A DNA stretch of 64,000 nucleotides, taken from Hypomesus transpacificus. Its lineage: Eukaryota; Chordata; Actinopteri; Osmeriformes; Osmeridae. The translations under genes were made by a program, and so were the position numbers. The notes under the pieces are model-generated. The model was not told where the DNA came from. It worked only from the letters and a program-made list of their open reading frames with translations, and did not search any database. Below are positions 42,441 through 55,000 of this stretch, in pieces (position 1 is the first letter of the stretch; the number at the start of each line of letters is the position of its first letter). The stretch lies in the NCBI RefSeq assembly GCF_021917145.1, contig NW_025813938.1, forward strand, positions 434,001-498,000. The letters are read 5' to 3'.

Positions 42441-42895
42441 TTACCAGAGGGCTGTCCAATATCTATCTTCAAATCCACAAAAATAGTTGACAAACTATGC
42501 ACACACACAACTATACACAAAAACACATATCAAGTTGACAAAACAACAGATTTTGATACTGCTGGACTTCTGCGCAGTCCTCGTCCTCCTAGACTGTATG
42601 CTTTCCTCACGTCTTCAGTCGCCATCCTTCTGACTGCTTCCTCACACATCTTCTGGAGGTTTCACTCAGTAAAACTGGTCTGAATGATGTAATCAGCAGC
42701 TGTGACTGTTCAGACATGCTTTATTCCAGTGCAGCCTGGTGACTTTGTATAGGACCTCACTTTACTAGTGTTCGGATGTGGCTTGGATGAGTCAGTTCGT
42801 ACATGAATCAACATCTGTGTTCTTTCATGAGTGGTGCTGCAACTCTGTTGGGGCTGAACAGAGAAGCGCTGGAGGTGTTATTACCAAGCTGGGAG

Positions 42896-42910
42896 GGGGG
42901 GGGGGGGGGG
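42896..42910. repeat. Poly(G) run
   Basis: About 15 consecutive G after CTGGGAGG; length may be unreliable. Confidence 0.8.
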
Positions 42911-43244
42911 TTCAGCCATGTGTTAGTCAAGCCAGAGAAAGTAAAAGCTAAAAACGAATTTGCATATGTTGAGTAAGGATTTGAGAAGACTCTTCATTCA
43001 AATAACTGTCATCTACCAGCTCACTAGTAGTTTGATACCAGGTTTAGATAGTATCCAGCCCACTTGTGAGTACAGCAATTTGTACTCACGTTATACACAG
43101 CCAGCTCTTGGTTTGATGATAAAACCGCTAACAATGTGATTTACAAAATCCAATCTAAAGTCTTTTTGTACCCAATACAATTTTAGCCTCAGAACCAAGA
43201 CTTTCTGGGGCAAGGATGAAGACGGGTCTGGCCCAGTGGTTCCC

Positions 43245-43360
43245 TCTGCTGGTGGGGCAGGGTGGGGCCCCTGCTGGTGGGGCAGGGTGGGGCCCCTGCT
43301 GGTGGGGTAGGGTGGGGCCCCTGCTGGTGGGGTAGGGTGGGGCCCCTGCTGGTGGGGCGA
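43245..43360. repeat. 26 bp minisatellite, about 4 copies
   Basis: GGTGGGGCCCCTGCTGGTGG then GGCAGG or GGTAGG. Confidence 0.93.
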
Positions 43361-43455
43361 GGTTGGGCTTCCAGGGTTACTAACAGCTCAAACCAGCCCT
43401 GTTCTCCTCTGTGTGTCGCCGGAACACATGCAGACCACCTGTCACAAAGACTTGT

Positions 43456-43700
43456 CCTCAGAGGGAACCCACTGCAGAGAGAACTCACTGCAGAGAGAAC
43501 TCACTGCAGAGGGAACCCACTGCAGAGAGAACCCACTGCAGAGAGAACCCACTGCAGAGAGAACCCACTGCAGAGGGAACCCACTGCAGAGAGAACCGAC
43601 TGCTGGGAGAACCCACTGCAGAGAGAACTAACTGCAGAGGGAACCCACTGCAGAGAGAACCCACTGCAGAGAGAACTCACTGCAGAGAGAACCCACTGTG
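43456..43700. repeat. 16 bp minisatellite, about 15 copies
   Basis: Units CACTGCAGAGAGAACC with CTC, GGAACC and one CTGGGAGAACC variant. PstI-type CTGCAG recurs every 16 bp. Confidence 0.96.
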
Positions 43701-45407
43701 ACAAAACACACACAGTCACAACACACTCTTACAGTGACAACACACACTCTTACAAACACGCACACCGGCTCAGCTGGCAGAGCAACATGCACTATGATGT
43801 TTGCTTCAAATATCACAAAGGCAAACTGTGAAACTTTTGGAGAAATTTGAAAATAAAGCCACAGTGTTTGATGCTTTATTTGAGTAAATGAGACCACACT
43901 CTCCACAGACAAAGGCAATAACCTCATTTTCTTGTTGTGGGATTTTGTAGTTTTTCGCTTTGAGTTTCCTGTCTAGCACTGTGGTCACAGATCAGTCTTC
44001 GTGTACAGCTAAGATGTCCTGTTTTAACAGACGTGATCTCCAGTGCTACACATCATCAGGAGCAGAGATGTTTCCTGATGTCAGAGAGCAAAGGTTTATA
44101 GGACTGTCCTTCCATCATCTGTCCCCCCACCCCCCAAGCTGTACCCAGGCAAGGCTTGTTATGTACAATTGCCAAACCTCCTCTTAAAGATAAGATGTTC
44201 TGATCCTCAAGAAAATGTATTGGACTTAAAGTCCAATTCATGCTGCATTAAAAAACAACAACATATACTACATATACATACACGTGTTGAAACAGCTGCA
44301 ACAATCTCCCCCCTCCACCTGCCTGTCACACTGTACATGGTGGGTATGAACATCACAGCATGGTTCTGCCTGTGGTCAGGGGACTGGTGGGGCGGTCTGG
44401 TGCGGCGGGCTGACCGCTCCACAGGGGGTAGCTGTCTGTATCAAAGAAGGAGAAGCTCGTCAGGATACATGAGGAGGCTCTATGAATGGCGTCTTTTGTT
44501 TGCTTTACTTGATTGTGTTCTTCAGAGGCATCTTTTGACAGCTGGTATGCTGTCTGGCTTTGGGGATTCTAAAGCCACACTCACGGAAGGAATCATGAGT
44601 TGAAAAAATGTGTCTCCACGTGTCATCTCAGAGGAAATCACATTGAGGAATGCCCTCCCCCCTCCCCCCACTGACACAAACCTGTGATAAGTCTTCTGAG
44701 TGGATGTCTACGAGACTGTGATAAGTCTTTTCTGATTGGCTGTCCAGGAGACAGGCTGTCAGACCCAGAGCTGCCCCAGACCTCTGGGTGAGATCTGAGA
44801 AGCAGAGTGTGACTGAGGTCGCTTCCCGTTAAGGGTCGCAACCTCGCGACGCCGCTCGCCTCTAAAACAGGACAGCGAAAGTCACAATGAGGTTTCAGTG
44901 TGGTGGAGTCGTCATGTGAGATTCCTCTCCTTATTGTGACAGCCCTGGCCCTGCATTCCTCCTCCGCTCAGCATGGGCCATTAGCTTGGACACGCATTGG
45001 AGTATTAAATGGCGTTTTCACCTACAATAACAGTCCTGAGGTAATCCTCTGACTCGCTGCCTAATCCTCCGGGTCCTGAACCCCCTGGGAGAGCCGTGGG
45101 CGGGGCCTCCTGACCAGGAGAGCGCGCTGGGCTGCAGGTCTCCCTGCGCTGCCTTCATGCGCTGGGCGGCAGCTACTAATGCTGTTAGACGGGTCATGTG
45201 CTGAAAGCCAGGATTTGGAGCTTTAGGATCCGGCTTAGGGTAGCCCGGGTGCACACACACACACACACACACACCCTCATACAAACACACACTCACAAAT
45301 TAACATTGAATAAGTACATTCAGACAGGCATGTTACAAACACAAAACATTGTTTGGCTGACACATGGTTTTCCCCTCATACTTTTTCCATCGACAGTCAT
45401 CAGAATG

Positions 45408-45662
45408 AAGGCTAGGAGGGCAGAGAGGAGGCTAGGAGGGCAGAGAGGAGGGGAGGCTAGGAGGGCAGAGAGGAGGCTAGGAGGGCAGAGAGGAGGGGAG
45501 GCTAGGAGGGCAGAGAGGAGGCTAGGAGGGCAGAGAGGAGGGGAGGAGGGCAGAGAGGAGGCTAGGAGGACAGAGAGGAGGGGAGGCTAGGAGGGCAGAG
45601 AGGAGGGGAGGCTAGGAGGGCAGAGAGGAGGCTAGGAGGGCAGAGAGGAGGCTAGGAGGGTC
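45408..45662. repeat. GGCTAGGAGGGCAGAGAGGA minisatellite
   Basis: Alternating 20 and 25 bp units (GCTAGGAGGGCAGAGAGGAG with or without GGGAG), about 11 copies. Confidence 0.95.
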
Positions 45663-46159
45663 AACGGTAAGAGGACGGAGCATGGGGTCGGATGCGGAAG
45701 CTGCAGCCCCGCGCCCCAGGAGCCCCCTTCCTTGCGCCCCAGAACGTGACACTTGTGTGTTTGTTGACTTCACTTGTCTGCAATGTTTCCTGCTGATCTG
45801 AGGGTAGTTATCACTGATGGGGACTGTCCCCTCACACACACTCACTCCCAAAAAGGGCCAATCAGATGGGTTTGTGAATTTGACTCTCTTTTTAAGGTCC
45901 GTTCTCAGAGGTGAGGAATGTTCTCTTTTCTTGTGGCAGGTTATTTTGAGCGGTGTTGTTGAGGTGGCATCGTCTGGCCCTGAGTTGGGTTTCATCTGAG
46001 CAGCTGAGAGATGATTGGCTGGTCCTGGACGATGGTGGAAGGATAAGCATGGAAGGGTCTTACTGTGGTCGGCCCAGACTGAGGATGTTTCACTGATCCA
46101 AACAAATCTTTTTGGGGACATTTTTCATGCTTTCAAGCGATTTCAATTGGTTTCAAGTT

Positions 46160-46222
46160 AAGTGTGACAGGAAAGACAGAGGGGGGGAGAGGCGGGGAGG
46201 AAATGGCCCGGCCGGATTTGAA
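46160..46222 (+). repeat. Dispersed GTGTGACAGGAAA repeat, copy 1
   Basis: GTGTGACAGGAAAGACAGAGG then a G-rich stretch and GGATTTGAACCTA. It resembles a second copy at 51668-51732, and a fish interspersed repeat ending in a 'GGATTCGAACC'-like box is suspected. Confidence 0.5.
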
Positions 46223-47507
46223 CCTATTGGAAAAATCTGCTTTGGCGGTGGTGTGGCCATTGATCTGCACCAGTATAGTATTTGTTGTCACTCGTGAATG
46301 TATGAATTGGATCACTTTACTGAAAATGCTTTACTCAATACCTGTTTAAGGTTACGTGAGACACTACCAACTTATGGGGGAGCACGTCTCACAAGGCCTT
46401 GAAACTGGAGAGAGTTGACCTTAAGAGGAGCATTTAGACATGGGACTCCCTCAACACTGCTAGAGGGGGAGGATGTTTGTTGTAGTTACGACTCTGCTTT
46501 TGTTGTGTGTGTTCCAGAGAGACGGTTTTAATGAATTTAAATTCCACTCAGCTTGGCACAAGGTGACAAGCGCATATCATTCAAAAGAATAAAGATTTAA
46601 AGCTTTGTGATGATTCCCTCGCACTCCTGCTTGTCCACCGAACTCTCCGTTACATCACGTCTAAACAGGATCTAACCAGGAAATAACATTCAGAACCGCC
46701 TATACACACTATGAATTCAAATTGTAAACTGTCACGTATCCAACCAACTCCTCCAAGCCGCTGACAGCTCTGCTGTGGTTGAGCTGGCAGTGTGATTGGC
46801 TGTGCCAGAGTCAGGTGGTGGAGGAGAAGCAGGGCTTTGGCAGCCTGGCTGATCCACAGCTCACCAGCCCCTATCTAAGGTCTCAATCAGCTGTCTTCTG
46901 GAATCACAAAGCATCACGGAACAGAGAACGCCACAGAAACCTGATCACATGCACCCACACTCCAGCCCTCCGCCCTGCCCTCGTCCACCTCCCCGCAGCA
47001 CAGAAGAGAGGGGAGAGAGGGGAGAGAGGGGAGAGGGACGTGCATTAGAGACCCCCAAGCCTGAGCCACTTTCCCAGCTCTCTTCAGAAACCCTGCTGGA
47101 GTTTACCAAACGTGAAGAACCAGATTCTCAAGTGCGTTTTCACTGTTTGTGTCGTGACCTCGAAAGGTTTTCCTGCTCCTGTTGACCGTAGACAGTGATT
47201 GGTTTCAGTCTGTCCAGTCAGATCTACTTAGACATGCTTTTATCCTTTCTTTTGTTAAGAGCCTCTGTCTCCTGGTTTTCTATGAAAAAGACTGTCCTGC
47301 TCCACTTTGAAAGGAGCAATTGTGCCAGAAAGAAAGAGAGAAAAAAAGAGGGAGAGAGAGAGGTGTCTCTGAATCGTGACGTTGTCAAGGTTGGCGATTT
47401 GAGTGAGTGCACGTGATTAAAATATCACATTCTTAAATAAAATAATGAATAAAACAATCACTGACACAGGTCTGGAAAGACACCCTAGAGACATGCCCCT
47501 TCTAGGA

Positions 47508-47790
47508 CTGTCTCTCTCTCATCCCATCTCTCTGTCTCATCCAATCTCCCTCTCATCCTATCTCTCTCTCTCTCTGTCTCATCCCATCTCCCTCTCATCC
47601 CATCTCTCTCTCATCCCATCTCTCTGTCTCATCCCATCTCTCTCTCTCATCCCATCTCTGTCTCATCCCATCTCTCTGTCTCATCCCATCTCTCTGTCTC
47701 ATCCCATCTCTCTCTCATCCCATCTCTCTCTCATCCCATCTCTCTGTCTCATCCCATCTCTCTGTCTCATCCCATCTCTCTCATCTCTGT
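47508..47790. repeat. CTCATCCCATCTCTCTCT repeat
   Basis: About 15 imperfect copies of a 16 to 18 bp unit CTCATCCCATCTCTCTGT. Confidence 0.95.
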
Positions 47791-48396
47791 CTTACTGAAC
47801 AGCCGTCCTCATCCGGGAAGAGCAGTGTAGCTTTATTCAGTATTATGTTTCAGATGCCCTTGGTGTGACTGCACATCGTTTCCTGTGTGTGAGCCCTCAG
47901 GCCCCCTCCTCTCTGTCAACCCCCCCTCCCACCACGTGTCTTTGTGTTCTATTGGCTCCATCGCCTGTCCCCTGGCTGCCGTCAGCCAGTCAGGAAAGTC
48001 CCCGCCCCCTCCCTGGCTTGTGATAGGTTGGGAGCGGTTGGGATGCAGATGTCGTCCTTTAAGAAACTGTCTAGACGTGGCGGCTGGTGATGCCTCCTGC
48101 CTGCTCCATACAACCTGCGGATTCTGACGGCTCTCTCTAGTTCTCTATCTCTCTCTTTTTGTGGTTCTCTATCTCTTCATCTGTCTGTCTGTCTTTATCT
48201 GTCTATCTATCTATCCATCTCTATCTGTCTCTCTCTCTCTCTCTCTCTCCCTCCCTCCTTTCTTTCACTTCCTCTAAATTGAGTAGGAACTGCATGCATG
48301 GGATGAAGGTGAGTGTAGCTGATTGGATGACAGGATCTCTCCTGTCTGTCAGGGGACGCTGCTGGGTCAGCCTGGATCCACAGGAAGTGGTGTGTT

Positions 48397-49305
48397 GTGT
48401 TGGTCAGTCTGAGCTGTAGGTGTCTCTTGTCTGCTGTGGTCAGTCTGAGCTGTAGGTGTCTCTTGTCTGCTGTGGTCAGTGTGAGCTGTAGGTGTCTCTT
48501 GTCTGCTGTGGTCAGTGTGAGCTGTAGGTGTCCCTTGTCTGCTGTGGTCAGTGTGAGCTGTAGGTGTCTCTTGTCTGCTGTGGTCAGTGTGAGCTGTAGG
48601 TGTCTCTTGTCTGCTGTGGTCAGTGTGAGCTGTAGGTGTCTCTTGTCTGCTGTGGTCAGTGTGAGCTGTAGGTGTCTCTTGTCTGCTGTGGTCAGTGTGA
48701 GCTGTAGGTGTCTCTTGTCTGCTGTGGTCAGTGTGAGCTGTAGGTGTCTCTTGTCTGCTGTGGTCAGTGTGAGCTGTAGGTGTCTCTTGTCTGCTGTGGT
48801 CAGTGTGAGCTGTAGGTGTCTCTTGTCTGCTGTGGTCAGTGTGAGCTGTAGGTGTCTCTTGTCTGCTGTGGTCAGTGTGAGCTGTAGGTGTCTCTTGTCT
48901 GCTGTGGTCAGTGTGAGCTGTAGGTGTCTCTTGTCTGCTGTGGTCAGTGTGAGCTGTAGGTGTCTCTTGTCTGCTGTGGTCAGTGTGAGCTGTAGGTGTC
49001 TCTTGTCTGCTGTGGTCAGTGTGAGCTGTAGGTGTCTCTTGTCTGCTGTGGTCAGTGTGAGCTGTAGGTGTCTCTTGTCTGCTGTGGTCAGTGTGAGCTG
49101 TAGGTGTCTCTTGTCTGCTGTGGTCAGTGTGAGCTGTAGGTGTCTCTTGTCTGCTGTGGTCAGTGTGAGCTGTAGGTGTCTCTTGTCTGCTGTGGTCAGT
49201 GTGAGCTGTAGGTGTCTCTTGTCTGCTGTGGTCAGTGTGAGCTGTAGGTGTCTCTTGTCTGCTGTGGTCAGTGTGAGCTGTAGGTGTCTTGTCTGCTGTG
49301 GTCAG
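48397..49305. repeat. 36 bp minisatellite, about 25 nearly identical copies
   Basis: Units GTCAGTGTGAGCTGTAGGTG then TCTCTTGTCTGCTGTG. The first two copies carry GTCAGTCTG, one has a CCCTTG change and the last has a 2 bp deletion; the others look identical. The 429-codon open frame here is an artefact of a stop-free unit of length 3n. Confidence 0.97.
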
Positions 49306-49585
49306 TGTGGAGCATCATTCCTGCCCTGTGTGTCTTCAGCAAGCGAGTGTCTGGAATGTCTGGAATGCCTGCAGTATGTTGTGAATGTGTGGTACTGGAG
49401 GATTGTGAATGGCTTTAATACTGCTGCATCTATCGTAACGACAGTTTTCCTGTTTATAAATCTGTTTAAACGTAACCCGGGTTCAAATCTGGCAGTGGCC
49501 CTTTACTGCATGTTTTTTTTCACTGGAATCCCCTGGCTGGGGGATGAAGGTGTTTGGAAAGCCCCCCCAGCACAGAAGACCTCCA

Positions 49586-50182
49586 GCAGGGATTCCCAAC
49601 CTGTGGACATTATACAGGTGGGCTGCCAAACCAATGAAAACAAAAGTATGAAAAAAGAATATAATATATCTAAATATGGTAAATAATTATTCAAATCCTT
49701 ACAAATTTTAAAATGACATTTAGCCTCTAATTCAGCATGACTGAAACGCCAATAGTTACGCTTGGAAAAATCTGGAAACGGGAGACATCTCTGTGAGGGC
49801 GACCTGTTATCGGCCAATGGAAAAAAAGCGAGAAGCCGTGTAATCTAAATTTAGGGATAAGAGAGCAGCAGTTAGGTTAACATAACCTGTTCTGGTTATT
49901 AAAAGTCAAGTTTCTAACTTCACTGGAAGTTCTAGGCCTGGCCGTGGTAGTTCTGCAGGTTACCTCTCTCTACAATGTGTGCTTACTGCGGCGCTGATGG
50001 GCACTTTGTCTTCTTTGATCGCTCAAAGAAATGTTGCCGTGAAAGTGAACTGTTTGGCTCCAGGTGTTGTTAAACGTGTGATAAGCGCAAATTAAGTGAA
50101 CTGATGTGTGGGGCGGCCGCAAAAATATTTTTGCCATGCAAGTGGGCCGCACAGTGGGAAAGGTCAGGAATGGCTGACCTAG
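49586..50182. mobile_element. Possible degenerate hAT-like element
   Basis: Starts CAGGGATTCCCAACCTGTGG and ends near GTGGGCCGCACAGTGGGAAAGG...CCTAGAG, a composition typical of old hAT/MITE copies ('CAGGGGTTCCCAACC...GGGCCGC'). The inverted repeats do not match well and no target duplication is clear. Confidence 0.25.
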
Positions 50183-51667
50183 AGTATTTCTAGAAACATC
50201 TGTACCATAGTTTGGATCATGGTTTGATGTGTAAAACAGCTTCCACCCATGTGACTGGGGAGTACACAACAGGTTAATGCCTGGAGAATGTCTTAGTCTG
50301 GCTTCCAAGCTGTTTACATTAATGCCCCTTCTACAATAGGCTTAGTGGGCTCTGAAAAAATGTGCAACATTAATCTCTATAAACTGACTTTGATAATTGT
50401 GCCTCCTAAAAGGAGTGGGAGGGGAGTGGTTTGGGTTTGCATCTCTTGGTTGTAGATGTTTGAGGTTGGGTTTCAAACCCTGCAGAAATGCTTGGTGTGC
50501 TGTGTGTCACACTGTTTTCAACGTTCACATCCAAACCCTGTTATTGTGGCCGACTCCACTGGAGTAAACAGCATGGTCTGGAACTTTCCAGCCCTGTCGT
50601 TAAAAAAAGTTTGTGTCAGATTTTGTTGCCTTTGTTTCCTTGTTGATCCGATTTCCAGCGGTCCCTCCTAAACACAGCTCTCTGAACAGTCTTCCTGCAT
50701 TATACACTGAGCTATGTGGAACTGAAGCACAGACAAACCACAAATAATTTTTAGACCACTACAAATAATCCACAACATTAATGGGATGTGACATACTTGG
50801 CATTTATGACCTCACTTCCTGGTCCCGCCTCCCTGTGCTGACCATCACCAGATCAGCTGGAGTTGTTGACTTCCTTTGTGATTCTCTGGGTCTAAGCGCT
50901 ATGTAAACATGCTGATACTGTTATCCGTAGAGCACTGCAGTCTTAAATAAAATCCATAAACACGTTTTTGTTAGCTGAGAAAAGCCCCTGGTTTGAGTTT
51001 CATCGGACTTCCAGTTTCTGCTCTGGACCTTGCAGTCATGGAGCTAGTGGAGGAGGAAGCAGTTTGACTGGAGGATTTACACATCCAACCTGGTTGGAGG
51101 AGGTGGTGCTAAAACAGGGTAAATGTTTGTTCTAATGCTAAGTGTGCTAATGCTAAGGGTGGCATTCAGAATTATGCTTATCTGAGCTGCAGCCAGTTCT
51201 TTCGGGGTGAAAACAACAACATGGGTCTGAACCATAGGATAAGAGTTTTGTAATTCCAGAGAGCTTTTGAGAACATGGCTTTGTCTGGTGTTTAGATGCT
51301 ACCACAGACATTAGCTAGCGATGCTCACATCTCACACAACTGTATCCGTTTCCCAGTCAGAAGTGTCTGTCGAAGCCTGACTTGATTCCTCTCTGGTGCA
51401 GACACCGCTGTCCTCAGCCTGAAGAAAGTTGTCTTTTTTTGTCGCATCAGCTCCCTTCATCTCCTGTCTCCCAAGCTCTCATCTACCTTCCCCCCTCCTC
51501 CTCCTCCTCTCGCTGTCACTCATCCCCCGTGTCCTCTGTTTGTCTCTGCTCTCGTCTGTGGTGTCACAGGGGGATGGGACGTGTTAGTGTTTAGCTGCAT
51601 GGAGATTCTTTTTTGAATTTTTACTTTATAAACATACTTTTGGATGCTTGGATAGTTTGAAGTGATG

Positions 51668-51732
51668 TGTGACAGGAAAGGCAGGGGGAGGAGAGAGAGG
51701 GGAAGACATGAAGCAAAGGGCCAGACATGGAT
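51668..51732 (+). repeat. Dispersed GTGTGACAGGAAA repeat, copy 2
   Basis: GTGTGACAGGAAAGGCAGGGG then GACATGAAGCAAAGGGCCAGA, similar to the segment at 46160-46222. Confidence 0.5.
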
Positions 51733-51765
51733 GTTGTATTAAACTGTGTTTGTGTTTGTTTGCAG

Positions 51766-52036
51766 GTGAGAGTTTCTGTGTGGAGGAACCGTCTCAGTGC
51801 TGCGTTATGGAAGCACATCTCTGCCCCCCTCCCCTGGGCTCCTGTCTTCACGCTCAGCTCCTCCTGCTCAGTTAGCACTTAGCTTCTCCTCTTGAACTCT
51901 TAAACACCCGGAGGACACCAGCAGAGCAGGGAGCCACCCAACCAGGAAGCTCCTCCTCAATTTCCCCCCGTTCGGTTTTCTCCACGGTCTCTTTTTCTAT
52001 TCTCTCCGGAAGTTGTCGATCAACCAAACCTCCAAG
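51766..52036 (+). promoter_or_regulatory. slc20a2 5' UTR in the first coding exon, with an upstream ORF
   Basis: A good acceptor (TTTGTTTGCAG, ending 51765) opens the exon that carries the slc20a2 ATG. An upstream ATG at 51807 with strong context (G at -3, G at +4) opens a 22-codon frame ending TAG at 51873-51875, well before the main start. It could lower translation of the main frame if this exon boundary is right. Confidence 0.4.
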
Positions 52037-55000
52037 ATGGACCTGGAGCCGTACTTGTGGATGGTGATCCTGGGCTTCATCATCGCCTTCATCCTGGCCT
52101 TCTCCGTGGGCGCCAACGATGTGGCCAACTCGTTTGGGACGGCGGTGGGCTCAGGGGTAGTCACCCTGCGTCAGGCCTGCGTCCTGGCCTCCATCTTTGA
52201 GACGCTGGGCTCCATGCTGCTGGGGGCCAAGGTGGGAGAGACCATCAGGACGGGCATCATCGACGTCCAGCTGTACAACGAGACGGTGCCTGTACTCATG
52301 GCCGGGGAGGTCAGCGCCATGGTGGGTGAGTTCCAGCTCTGTGTGGCCCTGCTACAGGAGGCTCCTCACAGCTCTGTGTGGCCCTGCTACAGGAGCCTCC
52401 TCACAGCTCTGTGTGGCCCTGCTACAGGATGCTCCTCACAGCTCTGTCTGGCCCTGCTACAGGAGCCTCCTCACAGCTCTGTCTGGCCCTGCTACAGGAG
52501 CCTCCTCACAGCTCTGTCTGGCCCTGCTACAGGAGCCTCCTCACAGCTCTGTGTGGCCCTGCTACAGGAGCCTCCTCACAGCTCTGTGTGGCCCTGCTAC
52601 AGGAGCTTCCTCACAGCTCTGTGTGGCCCTGCTACAGGAGCCTCCTCACAGCTCTGTGTGGCCCTGCTACAGGAGCCTCCTCACAGCTCTGTGTGGCCCT
52701 GCTACAGGAGGCTCCTCACAGCTCTGTCTGGCCCTGCTACAGGAGCCTCCTCACAGCTCTGTCTGGCCCTGCTACAGGAGCCTCCTCACAGCTCTGTGTG
52801 GCCCTGCTACAGGAGCCTCCTCACAGCTCTGTGTGGCCCTGCTACAGGAGCTTCCTCACACCTCCTCTCTCTCTGCTCTGTGTCCAGCGTGAGAGGGACG
52901 AGAGCTTCCTGCCAGTAACTCCAGTAACTTGTTTCTCGTCCTCTCGTCATCAGGGTCGGCCGCATGGCAGCTTATCGCCTCGTTCCTCAAGCTGCCGATC
53001 TCTGGAACGCACTGCATCGTGGGGTCCACCATCGGCTTCTCCTTGGTGGCTATAGGCACCAAGGGGGTTCACTGGATGCAGCTGGTGAAGATTGGTACGG
53101 GGCTGCATGTAGACAAACTATACTGTGTGTGTGTGTCTGTGTGAAGACAGCGCCTCTCCCCTCTGCACTGTTAGTGTCTCAGTACTGGGGGGGTGTCGGT
53201 GACCGGTTGTGTCTCTCTCCCGTAGTCGCATCGTGGTTCATCTCCCCCCTGCTGTCTGGCCTGATGTCTGGCCTGCTGTTCTTCCTCATCAGGCACTTTA
53301 TCCTCAGCAAGGTGGGATCTCCCTCAAACACACACACACACGCTAGTGTGATGCTAGTGACTCACAAGCACAAGTCAGACATGCCCACACTGGCATCTGG
53401 TGATCCATGCCATGAAGCTGTCCTTGTGTGTGTGCTGTGAGGCGTGTTGAGGAGGGTGACGGTGTGTGTGCTTGCGCGTTCAGGAGGACCCAGTCCCTAA
53501 CGGTCTGCGAGCGCTGCCACTCTTCTACGCCACCACCATCGGCATCAACGCCTTCTCCATCCTCTACACTGGGGCGCCACGTAAGCAGCTGGCACACACA
53601 CGCACGCACGCACACACACACACGCTGAAGATGTTGTTGTTTATTTCAATCATCCATCCTGCAGGTTACCACAGACGGACAGATAAGGACAGAGAAAGAC
53701 AGAGATCATTTTTTGTTAAATTATTAAAATGAAAAAATATAACGTGTTCATTTCACATAACTGTATTAAATAGATTTTTGGTAAAACTTTTTCTAACCTG
53801 TGCTGGGATGGACATCAAGTGTGACATGATGATTATTCATGTGAAGATGTGTTTGTTTGTGTTTGTTTTCAGTTCTGGGCTTGGAGATGCTCCCTATCTG
53901 GGCCATCTTCCTGATCACTCTGGCAGGAGCGCTGGTGTGCGCCGCGGTCGTCTGGTTCCTGGTCTGTCCCTGGATGAGACGCAAGATAGCAAGTTAGTGT
54001 TGCCGCCTGTTTGATGTGTCGTGACATCCCCCTGCAGAATGTTCATCTGTTTGGGGGTTTGGTGTGGATTTGGAGGACACCTATTAATTAACACCTTATT
54101 AATTGTAGTGTATAACATATTATCCTGATGTGCTACAAGCATTAAATCAGTGTGCTACCTTGTGTTCATGCCCAAGATGTGGGCATGGTACACATCTGGT
54201 TTTTGTGTGGTTGCTCGGTTACCACTTATAAAAACTTGGCTCTCTGCAACTGCCATTTTATTTATTTTTGTGAAACAAAATTGCCATTCGGTTTGTGGTA
54301 GCATGTGCCATCTAAAATGAAAAAAGAACAATGAAATAGTGATCAAACATCACCCTCTGTGTGTTTGTGGATTGTGGTTGGTGTTCGGTGCTTCTGTGTT
54401 CCTAACAGCAGCCTCCCCCCAGGTCGTCTGAAGAAGGAGCAGGCCCTGGCCCTGTCCAGGATCTCAGACGAGAGCTTGGACAAGATCCCAGAGGAGGAGG
54501 AGGAGGCTCCTGTCTTCAAGGAGCTTCCGGGGGCCGGGGGCCCAGACGAGGCGGTGGTCCCCCTCACCTCCCGGGCCTCCCCAGACTCCAGCGGGGAGCT
54601 GAGCAGCCAGGCTAACGGAGCCTGCGTCCTGCCCAACGGCAGGTTCTACGGTGAGTAGAACGGCAGGTACTACGGTGAGTGGAACGACAGGTTCTACGGT
54701 GAGTGGAACGGCAGGTTCTATGGTGAGTGGAACGGCAGGTCCTACGGTGAGTGGAACGGTAACCCTTCGCCTTTGAGAAAATGAGAGCTCAAACGCTCGG
54801 TTTTGCTACAGACACAGAAACATAAGAAACACAACGTCCTGAGGAAAGCTCATTGTGGGACTGCTCGTAGCGGCTGTAATTCTGCACCAAGGCTGAATTT
54901 TGGGAAATAAACTTCAGATACAGTATTAGAAGGGACAGCCGCGGAGGAAACAGGACCACCATCATCTTGTAAACACCTCTGGAACCATGGGAGGAAACCC

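Larger units (their letters stand above)
34359..51765. other. Probable first intron of slc20a2, rich in minisatellites
   Basis: No exon of a known family was found on either strand. The stretch holds a poly(C) run, at least ten tandem repeats, one MITE, a LINE/SINE tail and two copies of a dispersed GACAGGAAA repeat, each listed. Long open frames (up to 429 codons) all coincide with repeats. Confidence 0.5.

Noticed and set aside
43262..43831. 189-codon plus-strand frame with Arg/Glu/Cys repeats
   Set aside because: Encoded by the 26 bp and 16 bp minisatellites.
48397..49686. 429-codon plus-strand open frame
   Set aside because: Its first 300 codons are a 36 bp tandem repeat with no stop in any frame; the tail has no family signature.
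49586..50182. Coding fragment of a hAT transposase
   Set aside because: No dimerisation or catalytic motif was seen; only end-like sequences suggest a hAT relic, so it is listed at low confidence without a protein.
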